A DNA stretch of 13,218 nt from Butyrivibrio sp. (lineage in GTDB: Bacteria; Bacillota; Clostridia; Lachnospirales; Lachnospiraceae): the NCBI GenBank assembly GCA_024688095.1, contig JAILEJ010000454.1, forward strand, positions 1 to 13,218, in the 5' to 3' direction. The first letter of the stretch is position 1; the number at the start of each line of letters is the position of its first letter. A program made the position numbers and the translations under genes. Shown piece after piece: positions 6,499 to 13,218 of this stretch. The notes below the pieces were generated by a model. It had not been told where the DNA came from and searched no databases. It worked only from the letters and a program-made list of their open reading frames with translations.

Positions 6499-7578
6499 TT
6501 AATTATCTGCAAGTCTTGAATAATGTTTTTTATAATTCCTGTTCATTTTAATACAATCCCATATAGAAAGGAAATGGCCTTCTCCAAATCGCATAACAGC
6601 AATATGCGCAAGACATCCTTTATCAAGAACTAGTGCTACTGCTTCTGCATCGGATTTATTAGATCCAAGACAAAAAGCTCCATCATTAAAAGAAAAAACA
6701 ACATTGCATTTATTACTCACATTAATATGGCTCTTATCATGACCATCATCTCTTGAAGGAATCTTTACACTTACACCAATAAGCTGTGCAAAGTCATCAT
6801 TAAGCGGTCTCATATGATTTGCTGTACGTGAAACTGTTGTAATAGCATCAGATTTATTATGAATAATATAATTTATATCATGTCTGGTGCTATAAATTTC
6901 CTCATGAATATTCTTAATTCTTGCTGGAACATCAGGAAGATCATATATAATTTTACCATTTTCAATATGGCTGCTAAAACCTTCAACAAGACCATATTCA
7001 AAATCTGTTCTACATTCACTCTTTAAGAAATTCATACTTCTGACTTCGAGCTGTAAGGCCTCTTTTATAGCCTCTTTAGATGTCTGTCCAAAACATATAG
7101 TTCCATGGTTAGCCATAATAAATGCATTATCAGAACTATATTTTACAGTCTTTCTCCCAGCATTATCTGCAAGCTTTTGTGTTCCAGGAAGCGCATAGGA
7201 AATTATAGGAATAATAATATGGTTATTATCCTCATCAAAGAGTCTTATCTTCCCATGTCCTAGTGCCCCTACTGCTGTCGCATAAGGCTGATGGGTATGA
7301 ACAATAAACTCAGCATCTTTTCTGACATTATAAATCTTCGCATGAACAGCTTTTTCGCTGGAAGGAAGAATATCTCCTTCATATGACAAATCATTTGAAT
7401 TAACCAGAACAATCTTATCTACAGTAAGATTTTCATATCTAATACCACTTGGAGTAATAAGAAAATGATTATCATCTATTTTGCAACTGACATTTCCCCA
7501 GGTTCTTACAAGAAGCCCCAGATCCATTAACTTATTACATACATCTATGATCTCTTGTTTCTTTTCTTCATAACTCAT
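6499..7578 (-). CDS. tandem class II aldolase/adducin-family protein, second domain degenerate
   Basis: Family members include fuculose- and rhamnulose-phosphate aldolases and related zinc epimerases. At 359 residues it is about 1.6 times a single domain. Residues 1-200 form a complete domain: TWGNVS at 27-31, TPSG at 42-45, catalytic E75 in SSE, and zinc ligands H94 and H96 in HTHQPYATA and H158 in NHG, matching FucA E73/H92/H94/H155. Residues about 218-340 repeat the fold without gaps around HEEIYSTRHDINYIIHNK: H79 and H94 correspond to H225 and H240, but E75 is I221, H96 is K242, and H158 is D299 (NDG). The first half may be active and the second structural or regulatory. The start is 2 bases past the preceding stop with only a weak ribosome site, implying coupled translation. 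The substrate is unknown; no sugar kinase or isomerase is adjacent. Confidence 0.8.
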   Translation of the reverse strand: MSYEEKKQEIIDVCNKLMDLGLLVRTWGNVSCKIDDNHFLITPSGIRYENLTVDKIVLVNSNDLSYEGDILPSSEKAVHAKIYNVRKDAEFIVHTHQPYATAVGALGHGKIRLFDEDNNHIIIPIISYALPGTQKLADNAGRKTVKYSSDNAFIMANHGTICFGQTSKEAIKEALQLEVRSMNFLKSECRTDFEYGLVEGFSSHIENGKIIYDLPDVPARIKNIHEEIYSTRHDINYIIHNKSDAITTVSRTANHMRPLNDDFAQLIGVSVKIPSRDDGHDKSHINVSNKCNVVFSFNDGAFCLGSNKSDAEAVALVLDKGCLAHIAVMRFGEGHFLSIWDCIKMNRNYKKHYSRLADN

Positions 7579-7580
7579 AA

Positions 7581-8153
7581 TTAAATAATACCATTCTCCG
7601 TTAATAAGTAATCAGGTCTTTTATCAAAAACAGATATAGGAAAATCCTCTTTCATAATTTGACACTCATAGCAAAGAGCTATAGATTTTAATTTATTTCC
7701 TCTTTCAAGATATCTGTCGTAAAAACCACCATTATATCCAATTCTGTCTTTCTTATAATTAAATGCTGTACCTGGCATAATTATAAGAGTATTTTCATTT
7801 TCAAAATCATTAAAGATTGTATCATGTTTTTCTTCAGGTTCATATATACCCATTTTATTCATCACAAGATCTTTAATATCTTTTATTTTATAAAATTCCA
7901 TATAACCATTTTTCAGATCAAGAACCTTGGGGCAATATACACTTTTACGTAAATAAAGAGACTCCTCTATTATATCTAAAGTAGATACTTCACTCTTATA
8001 AGAAACATAAGTAAGAATTGTATCTGCTGTATCATAGAATTTATTAGAAAAAAGTCGTTCTTTAATAAGTTCATCTTTAATTTTTTTATCAATGGCAGAA
8101 AGATTATCTCTTTTATCAAGAGCTTCTTTCCTGATCTCATTTTTATTTCGCAT
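7581..8153 (-). CDS. 5-formyltetrahydrofolate cyclo-ligase
   Basis: ATP-dependent conversion of 5-formyltetrahydrofolate to 5,10-methenyltetrahydrofolate, which rescues the stored or inhibitory folate form; cytoplasmic. It is 190 residues, typical for the YgfA/FAU1 family. Seen: basic N-terminal RNKNEIRKEALDKRDNLS, ATP-site MGIYEP at 101-106, MPGTAF at 126-131, and the signature DRIGYNGGFYDRYL at 136-149. The start codon lies within the end of the upstream COG2509 gene (11-base overlap), with GGAAAA four bases before the ATG; the next gene starts 2 bases after the stop. Family assignment is firm; the folate role is independent of its neighbours as far as the sequence shows. Confidence 0.92.
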   Translation of the reverse strand: MRNKNEIRKEALDKRDNLSAIDKKIKDELIKERLFSNKFYDTADTILTYVSYKSEVSTLDIIEESLYLRKSVYCPKVLDLKNGYMEFYKIKDIKDLVMNKMGIYEPEEKHDTIFNDFENENTLIIMPGTAFNYKKDRIGYNGGFYDRYLERGNKLKSIALCYECQIMKEDFPISVFDKRPDYLLTENGII

Positions 8154-9789
8154 AATATTTTCCGGCTATCTTCTCAGCAACTTTAATACCATCCATTGCT
8201 GCAGACATAATTCCTCCTGCATAGCCAGCTCCTTCTCCACATGGATAAAGTCCTTTTACAGAAACAGAATCCATATTCTCATCTCTATTTATCCTTACAG
8301 GACTTGAAGTCCTTGTTTCTACGCCGTCAATTAAAGTATCCTGAGCATCAAAGCCTTTTATCATCTGACCAAATCTGTCCATTCCTTCAACAAAAGCTTT
8401 ATTTATATAATCCGGCATTATATTTGTCAAATCCGTAAAAACATACTCCCCCTTAATCTGAGGTATATTCTTTAAATTGTTAATTTCCTCTTCTTTTGTT
8501 TCTCCTGTAATCTTATTTCTAAAGTCACCATAAAACTGAACAGGAACCTTTCCATTTCCAGCTTTATAAGCCTTCTCTTCAAGTTTTCTTTGGAAATACA
8601 TTCCAGAAAGAACATCATCTGATTCAAAATCTTCAGGACTTACAGATACAATAATTGCACTATTTGCATTTAAACCATCCCTTGCATTATAACTCATTCC
8701 ATTTACACATGTTCTGCCCTCCTCAGAGGATGCATTAACTACATAACCTCCAGGACACATACAAAATGAATAAACACCTCTTCCAAACGAGCTGTTCATT
8801 ACGACTTTATATGGTGATGCGGGAAGGCTTGTTGGGCTTTCTATTCCGTACTGAGAATGATTTATCAGACTCTGCTTATGCTCAACTCTAAATCCAACTG
8901 CAAAGGCCTTTGGTTTCATATCTATTTTTCGCTCTTTTAATTTTATAAAAGTATCTCTGGCACTATGTCCAATTGCAAGTACAACTACTTCACTCTCAAA
9001 TTTACCTTCAGTTGTATCTACTCCACAGATTTTCCCATCCTCAATAATAAAATCAGTTACAGTAGTATCAAAATGATACTCTCCACCAAGCTTTATTATC
9101 TCATCTCTCATATTCTTTATAACACAAGTCAGAATATCAGTGCCTATATGCGGTTTGTTCTCAAAAAGAATATTTTCTTTAGCACCATATTTTACAAAAG
9201 TTTCCAGAATTTCAGTTCCGCGTCCATCTCTGTCCTTTACAACAGTATTGAGCTTTCCATCGGAAAATGTACCTGCTCCTCCTTCGCCAAACTGTACATT
9301 GGAATTTATATCAAGCTTACCTGAATTCCAGAATTCATCAACTTTTTGTTTTCTAATATCTACCGAGCTTCCTCTTTCAATAATAATCGGTTTGTATCCA
9401 TGAACAGCTAGCTCATAAGCACAAAAAAGACCAGCCGGTCCAGATCCAACTATAATTGGTCTTCTATCAAGTTTTATATCACCTGCATCAGGAAAAACAT
9501 ATGACTTTTTAGTAACTATCTCGGCATTTTTATTTCCCGATTTTTTTATAACAGAAGCCTCATTTCCCTTTGACAGTTTTATATCACAAACATATACATC
9601 AAAGATATCAGGTTTTTTCCTGGCATCTATCGAATGTCTGACAATTTTGATATCTTCAATATCACAAACATTTATCCTGAGCAGTTTTGAAGCTTTTGAC
9701 TTAAGCTCTTTTTTTATATTATCTATATGGCAAAACTCATTGCCTTTCATACCATTATTACTAATTTTAATCTGATTTAATCTAATCAT
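8143..9789 (-). CDS. COG2509-type FAD-dependent oxidoreductase
   Basis: Uncharacterised FAD-dependent dehydrogenase family; substrate unknown. From the preferred start it is 548 residues. An N-terminal domain of about 105 residues carries the family's SIDARKKPDIFDVYV (53-67). The FAD site follows: GSGPAG at 115-120 and acidic E138 ending the second strand (PIIIERG). The family block FGEGGAGTFSDGKLNT is at 167-182, AIGHSARDTF lies in the middle, and SSPVRINRDE and CGEGAGYAGGIMSAAMDG are near the C-terminus. The open frame runs up to an ATG at 9834, but the ATG at 9789 (MIRLNQIKI) has AAGG seven bases upstream and forms a 4-base ATGA overlap with the preceding stop, so 9789 is chosen. It sits directly after a second flavoprotein of a different family; whether they act together is unknown. 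Confidence 0.88.
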   Translation of the reverse strand: MIRLNQIKISNNGMKGNEFCHIDNIKKELKSKASKLLRINVCDIEDIKIVRHSIDARKKPDIFDVYVCDIKLSKGNEASVIKKSGNKNAEIVTKKSYVFPDAGDIKLDRRPIIVGSGPAGLFCAYELAVHGYKPIIIERGSSVDIRKQKVDEFWNSGKLDINSNVQFGEGGAGTFSDGKLNTVVKDRDGRGTEILETFVKYGAKENILFENKPHIGTDILTCVIKNMRDEIIKLGGEYHFDTTVTDFIIEDGKICGVDTTEGKFESEVVVLAIGHSARDTFIKLKERKIDMKPKAFAVGFRVEHKQSLINHSQYGIESPTSLPASPYKVVMNSSFGRGVYSFCMCPGGYVVNASSEEGRTCVNGMSYNARDGLNANSAIIVSVSPEDFESDDVLSGMYFQRKLEEKAYKAGNGKVPVQFYGDFRNKITGETKEEEINNLKNIPQIKGEYVFTDLTNIMPDYINKAFVEGMDRFGQMIKGFDAQDTLIDGVETRTSSPVRINRDENMDSVSVKGLYPCGEGAGYAGGIMSAAMDGIKVAEKIAGKYYAK

Positions 9790-11006
9790 ATACTCGCCTT
9801 TTGAGCTGCAATAAAAGCACTTGTCCATGCCCATTGCAGATTATAACCACCGCATCTTCCATCGACATCAAGAAGTTCACCTATAATAAACATTCCTGGA
9901 ACCTTTTTCACTTCAAGATCATCGTTTACTTCTCCAAGACTTACTCCACCCTTGGTAACCTGTGAACTCTGATAACCTGCAGGTTCAATTATCTCAAGCT
10001 TATACGACCTGTACATATCCATTATATCTCTTGCCATTTTTTCAGAGATATTTTTCATTTTCATATTCTTACCAAACTTCATTCGTTTGATTATCATATC
10101 ATTTATATTACTATTTCCAAAACCAGATAAAAACTGTTCAAGACTTCTATTATCTCTAAGTCTTAACATCTCGCGTTTCAATAGTTCAAAGCTGTTTTCA
10201 TCATATTCAGGAAAAAAATCAATACAGCATGTAATAGGCGTACCATCTGCAAGATGTTTTGCCATTTCACCACTTTGTTGCATAATAGGAAATCCGGAAA
10301 TAGTATCTTTTGTAAACTGAACCTCACCATATTCGGTAGCTATTATTTCATTGCCAATCATAAATGAAACATTTACCTTAGCTCTAACCCCACTATCCTG
10401 TGGCATAAACTGAGAATCAGTTTTTAGGCCTACAAGAGCCGGAAAACACTCTTTTATAGAAATACCAAGCTTTTTACAAATATAATATCCATCCCCTGTT
10501 GAAGCTGTTGTTTTAGGTCCTGACATTCCCCCAATAGCCATTATAAATCTGTCAGAATCATATACGCCTTTATCAGTACGAACTATAAAACTGCCATCAT
10601 TTTCCTTTTTTACTTCCTTTAATTGCTCTTTCATTTTAAAAGAAACACCATATCTTAAGCATTCATCATGCAAAGCTTTTACCACAGATAAAGCCTGATT
10701 TGAAACAGGATATATATATCCATCTTCACTTTGTACAACAAGCCCCAGTGATCTAAAAAAATTTATTGCTTTTTCAGGAGAAAAAACATTTAAAAAGCCT
10801 TCCATTCTCTTTCTTACAGCAGAATTATAATATTCCGGTCTCATATCAAGATTAGTCATATTACATCTGCCATTTCCGGTAATGGAAAGCTTTTTTCCTA
10901 TATTGTCTGTCTTTTCAATTATTATTACTTCATGTCCATTTCTGGCACAGAAAACTGCACAGCATAATCCTGCAGCACCTGCACCAGCTATAATTATCTT
11001 GCTCAC
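9786..11006 (-). CDS. HI0933/BaiN-family NAD(P)/FAD-dependent oxidoreductase
   Basis: Flavoprotein of the HI0933 (YhiN/BaiN/RdsA) family. Databases name members aminoacetone oxidase or BaiN-like, but the function of most is unproven. It is 406 residues, full length. Seen: the N-terminal dinucleotide fold with GAGAAG at 8-13 and E31 ending the second strand, the family motif SITGNGRCNMTN at 41-52, AIGGMSGPKTTASTGDGY at 157-174, and the C-terminal GGVSLGEVND and GELLDVDGRCGGYNLQWAW blocks that close the FAD site. It starts with GTG, which overlaps the preceding TGA by four bases (GTGA), with GGAG seven bases upstream. No other bile-acid (bai) genes are nearby, so a bile-acid role should not be assumed. 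Confidence 0.9.
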   Translation of the reverse strand: MSKIIIAGAGAAGLCCAVFCARNGHEVIIIEKTDNIGKKLSITGNGRCNMTNLDMRPEYYNSAVRKRMEGFLNVFSPEKAINFFRSLGLVVQSEDGYIYPVSNQALSVVKALHDECLRYGVSFKMKEQLKEVKKENDGSFIVRTDKGVYDSDRFIMAIGGMSGPKTTASTGDGYYICKKLGISIKECFPALVGLKTDSQFMPQDSGVRAKVNVSFMIGNEIIATEYGEVQFTKDTISGFPIMQQSGEMAKHLADGTPITCCIDFFPEYDENSFELLKREMLRLRDNRSLEQFLSGFGNSNINDMIIKRMKFGKNMKMKNISEKMARDIMDMYRSYKLEIIEPAGYQSSQVTKGGVSLGEVNDDLEVKKVPGMFIIGELLDVDGRCGGYNLQWAWTSAFIAAQKASI

Positions 11007-12637
11007 CTCTTATCTCCCTTCAATAGGCCAATCGCACCTGCATAAATAGCAAATATATTACCAAGAGGCATTCTTTCTAAATCTCTTCTGCCTATAGTAC
11101 CTGAAATAAGTAATAAATTATAATATACAAAAACAAATACTATAATGGACAAGATCAAAGTTAATGGTTCTCCAATAATATTTACAAGCAGCTTATCCAA
11201 TAGCATAACAACAACGCTTGTAAGCAATGAACATACAATTATTTTACCAATAACAATATATAAAAATGTATTCTTAAGTTTAAGAATCTGATATAGAGCA
11301 ATAAAGCAAATGGCATCATATATTATAAGCTGTACATACAAAGCTACAATAATAGCATGTAATCCCTTACCCATAACTCCCATAAATAAAATAAGAGAGA
11401 TAATATGGGCAACAAAACTTACTAATGATGCTGTAATCAGAATTGATTCCCTGCCCTGTTTAACAAGAATCCAGGTCAGTATTGCCCACAGACAGATAAA
11501 TCCAATAAGCGGCATACCTATTACCCAAAAACCTGTAGCTGCATCATTTTCCTTTCCAAAAATGCAAGTAGTAACTGTTCCAGCCATAAACATACTAAAC
11601 GTAGAAAACGGAACGGCAATAAGCGACTCATAAACCATAAGGCCACAAAATCTGTTCCCTGCATATCCCAAATCCAACTTATCAATTCTTACATTTATCT
11701 GGTACCATTTCTTTACAAATGGCAAAATACAAATAGATGCAAATATTATAAGTACAACCAGAAACCTGCCATAAAATATACCATATGCCTCAATCGCATC
11801 TGTGCTACCTGCTTTATGATTTGTATATACAACTTCATCGATAATAAAAATCAAAACAGGTAATGCATAAAAAATCAATAATGGACCAAGTATTGGAAAA
11901 GTTTCATTGCCATTATCAATTATTATCATCTCTCCGCCTTCAATAATATGCTTCATTTCATGTCTTCTTAAATAAAAGGCAATAAGAATATAAATCATAG
12001 AGACAAAAGTACCAACTGAAAGTCCAGCCATAACTCCCGCTGCTGAATATACAGATGCAGTTTCCTCAACATGAATAAGATTACCAATCTTCACCCCATA
12101 TCCATGTGTCAAAAAAGCAAACAAAAATCCCAGTATAACAGATGTAAATATTTGAATAAGCGAACTTATAAAATATGGATATGTATAACCAAATCCGTAC
12201 ATATAACCTCTAATAACGCCTATTATACTCATAAAGAAAAATGATGGCGCAGCACATAGAAAAATCATCTGCCCCATAGAACTACCGGTTATTATCTTAA
12301 TAAAAGGTCCCGAAACAAGTATAAAAACAATACTAAGTAACAGACCTGAAATCATTGCTATGATAGAAAAAAACTTCATATTTTTAGAAGCATTTCGATA
12401 TTGATTTCTTTTGGCTCTAAGCCTGACCATTCTACAAACTGCACGTTCAAAACATATTAAATACACGCTTGATGCAAAAATAAACATTAAAATTGAACCA
12501 GCGCCATATCCAATTGCTTCTTCCCCGGCAATACGATTCAAAATTATTGTTATAATGCCAAGAACCAGTAAATTAATAAATGATAATGAAGTAAAAACAT
12601 CCGGTTTAATTTTATTATTTTCTAAACGTGATTTCAT
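11003..12637 (-). CDS. MOP-superfamily flippase, SpoVB/polysaccharide-export type
   Basis: Integral membrane protein of 544 residues with about 14 hydrophobic segments, from 15-35 to 490-512. This is the topology of the MOP exporters that flip lipid-linked cell-wall or polysaccharide precursors (MurJ, SpoVB, Wzx). The stretch APSFFFMSIIGVIRGYMYG (130-148) resembles the SpoVB family motif around the fourth and fifth helices, and AAGVMAGLSVGTFVSMIY fits the sixth. There is a basic cytoplasmic loop at 69-87 (RMVRLRAKRNQYRNASKNMK). Start and upstream stop overlap as ATGA; the end overlaps the next gene as GTGA. The substrate cannot be told: sporulation-related, peptidoglycan and capsule transporters all share the fold. 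No glycosyltransferases are adjacent. Confidence 0.8.
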   Translation of the reverse strand: MKSRLENNKIKPDVFTSLSFINLLVLGIITIILNRIAGEEAIGYGAGSILMFIFASSVYLICFERAVCRMVRLRAKRNQYRNASKNMKFFSIIAMISGLLLSIVFILVSGPFIKIITGSSMGQMIFLCAAPSFFFMSIIGVIRGYMYGFGYTYPYFISSLIQIFTSVILGFLFAFLTHGYGVKIGNLIHVEETASVYSAAGVMAGLSVGTFVSMIYILIAFYLRRHEMKHIIEGGEMIIIDNGNETFPILGPLLIFYALPVLIFIIDEVVYTNHKAGSTDAIEAYGIFYGRFLVVLIIFASICILPFVKKWYQINVRIDKLDLGYAGNRFCGLMVYESLIAVPFSTFSMFMAGTVTTCIFGKENDAATGFWVIGMPLIGFICLWAILTWILVKQGRESILITASLVSFVAHIISLILFMGVMGKGLHAIIVALYVQLIIYDAICFIALYQILKLKNTFLYIVIGKIIVCSLLTSVVVMLLDKLLVNIIGEPLTLILSIIVFVFVYYNLLLISGTIGRRDLERMPLGNIFAIYAGAIGLLKGDKR

Positions 12638-13137
12638 ACCTGTCTTGTAATCCCCAAACTATTTAATATTTCTTCCTGTTTATTTTCCATTACCTTTGCT
12701 TCATCCTCTTCCATATGGTCATATCCACATAAATGAAGCATACTATGAGCTGTAAGAAAAGCAAATTCACGTTTCTCACTATGCCCATATTCAAGTGCCT
12801 GAGAGCGAACTCTGCTTTCATTTATTACTATATCGCCAAGCATAATATTTCCAGTATCAGGATTCTGACAATCAAAAAGATCATCCTCTATTCCAGAAAA
12901 ATCTCCTGCACTTTCATATTCTATATTTGGAAATGATAAAACATCCGTAGGTCTGTCAATATTTCTGAAATCCCTGTTCATCTCATGAATGCCTTCATCT
13001 CCAGTTATTGTCATATTAATCTCAGCTTCATAGGGAAAATTTTCTTCTTTTAAAACAGCTTCACATACCATTTTCCCAAGCTCTTCTATATCAAAATCAA
13101 ATTTTGCATCTACTTCATTTTCAACGTAGAAAATCAT
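12634..13137 (-). CDS. ybeY: endoribonuclease YbeY, rRNA maturation factor
   Basis: Zinc-dependent endoribonuclease involved in 16S rRNA 3'-end maturation and ribosome quality control; cytoplasmic. It is 167 residues, normal length. Seen: FRNIDRPTDVLSFP at 57-70, GDIVIN at 101-106, and the H-x3-H-x5-H zinc motif HSMLHLCGYDH with H131, H135 and H141. The start at 13137 has AGGAG ten bases upstream, lying inside the end of another gene that overlaps by 17 bases. Its stop overlaps the flippase start as ATGA. ybeY usually travels with phoH and era/recO genes; following it with a flippase and flavoproteins is a different arrangement. Identification is firm. Confidence 0.96.
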   Translation of the reverse strand: MIFYVENEVDAKFDFDIEELGKMVCEAVLKEENFPYEAEINMTITGDEGIHEMNRDFRNIDRPTDVLSFPNIEYESAGDFSGIEDDLFDCQNPDTGNIMLGDIVINESRVRSQALEYGHSEKREFAFLTAHSMLHLCGYDHMEEDEAKVMENKQEEILNSLGITRQV

Positions 13138-13218
13138 AATAAAGCTTCTCCTTCTTCAAAAGCTTTTTTACTCTCTCAAGCTCATATAAAGACATATCAG
13201 TATTATATAACTCACGTG
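13121..13218 (-). CDS. C-terminal tail of an unidentified upstream gene
   Basis: An open minus-strand frame enters from the right edge and ends with TGA at 13121-13123, 17 bases inside ybeY. The visible 31 residues are charged and probably helical (DMSLYELERVKKLLKKEK, ending YYDFLR). The coupling to ybeY and the lack of any spacer argue that it is a real gene. I do not recognise the tail; PhoH is the commonest partner before ybeY, but the residues do not recall its usual ending. Confidence 0.5.
   Translation of the reverse strand, partial: RELYNTDMSLYELERVKKLLKKEKLYYDFLR

Noticed and set aside
9790..9834. Upstream ATG giving the COG2509 protein fifteen extra residues
   Set aside because: The extra residues (Cys-rich, unlike the family start) are read from the end of the HI0933 gene in another frame. 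The ATG at 9789 has a ribosome site and an ATGA overlap.
9786..11006. Bile-acid dehydroxylation enzyme BaiN
   Set aside because: The HI0933 family is very widespread and no bai operon genes are adjacent; the name would mislead.
1..13218. CRISPR arrays, tRNA or rRNA genes, insertion sequences, prophage or toxin-antitoxin modules
   Set aside because: No spaced direct-repeat array, cloverleaf with CCA-type arms, transposase, integrase or paired small genes were found on either strand.

Overview
The window is about 13.2 kb of AT-rich chromosome, roughly one third G+C by eye. It reads as ordinary core and housekeeping sequence from a low-GC Gram-positive, most likely a Clostridia member of the Lachnospiraceae type (Butyrivibrio/Roseburia-like). 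The reasons are strong GGAGG-like ribosome binding sites, the protein styles of YbeY, Tgt, YajC and chorismate synthase, a SpoVB-like flippase, and the BaiN/HI0933 plus COG2509 flavoprotein pair. The taxonomic call is an inference from protein flavour, not from a marker gene. I see no rRNA, tRNA, CRISPR array, insertion sequence, phage gene or integration site.

Layout, low to high coordinate. (1) On the minus strand, the first 246 codons of leuB (leucine biosynthesis), cut by the left edge. A 300-base AT-rich intergenic region precedes it, with a promoter, inverted repeats, a possible branched-chain-rich leader ORF and the terminator of yajC. (2) tgt and yajC, minus strand: queuosine tRNA modification and a Sec translocon accessory subunit, each with a plausible promoter. 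(3) A membrane-anchored VanY-type D-Ala-D-Ala carboxypeptidase, minus strand, closed by a strong GC-rich terminator. It shares a promoter region with (4) aroC, the only plus-strand gene, which makes chorismate. (5) A nested hairpin terminator serves both aroC and the convergent gene for a 6-phosphogluconolactonase-like beta-propeller lactonase. (6) From the lactonase to the right edge everything is minus strand. A tightly packed series runs from an unidentified upstream gene (tail only) to ybeY, a MOP-superfamily flippase, a BaiN/HI0933 flavoprotein, a COG2509 flavoprotein, 5-formyltetrahydrofolate cyclo-ligase and a two-domain class II aldolase-like protein. The junctions are short overlaps or a 2-base gap, so these genes are almost certainly co-transcribed and translationally coupled.

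The long operon mixes rRNA maturation (YbeY), envelope lipid-linked transport (flippase), two FAD enzymes of poorly defined function, folate repair and an aldolase. No single pathway joins them. Two starts are better placed downstream of the longest reading frame: the carboxypeptidase at 3959 rather than 3977, and the COG2509 protein at 9789 rather than 9834. The HI0933 protein starts with GTG.

I found no clear undescribed system. The observations most worth a second look are the tandem class II aldolase whose second half has lost most of its metal and catalytic residues, the possible leader ORF before leuB, and the coupled flavoprotein pair.
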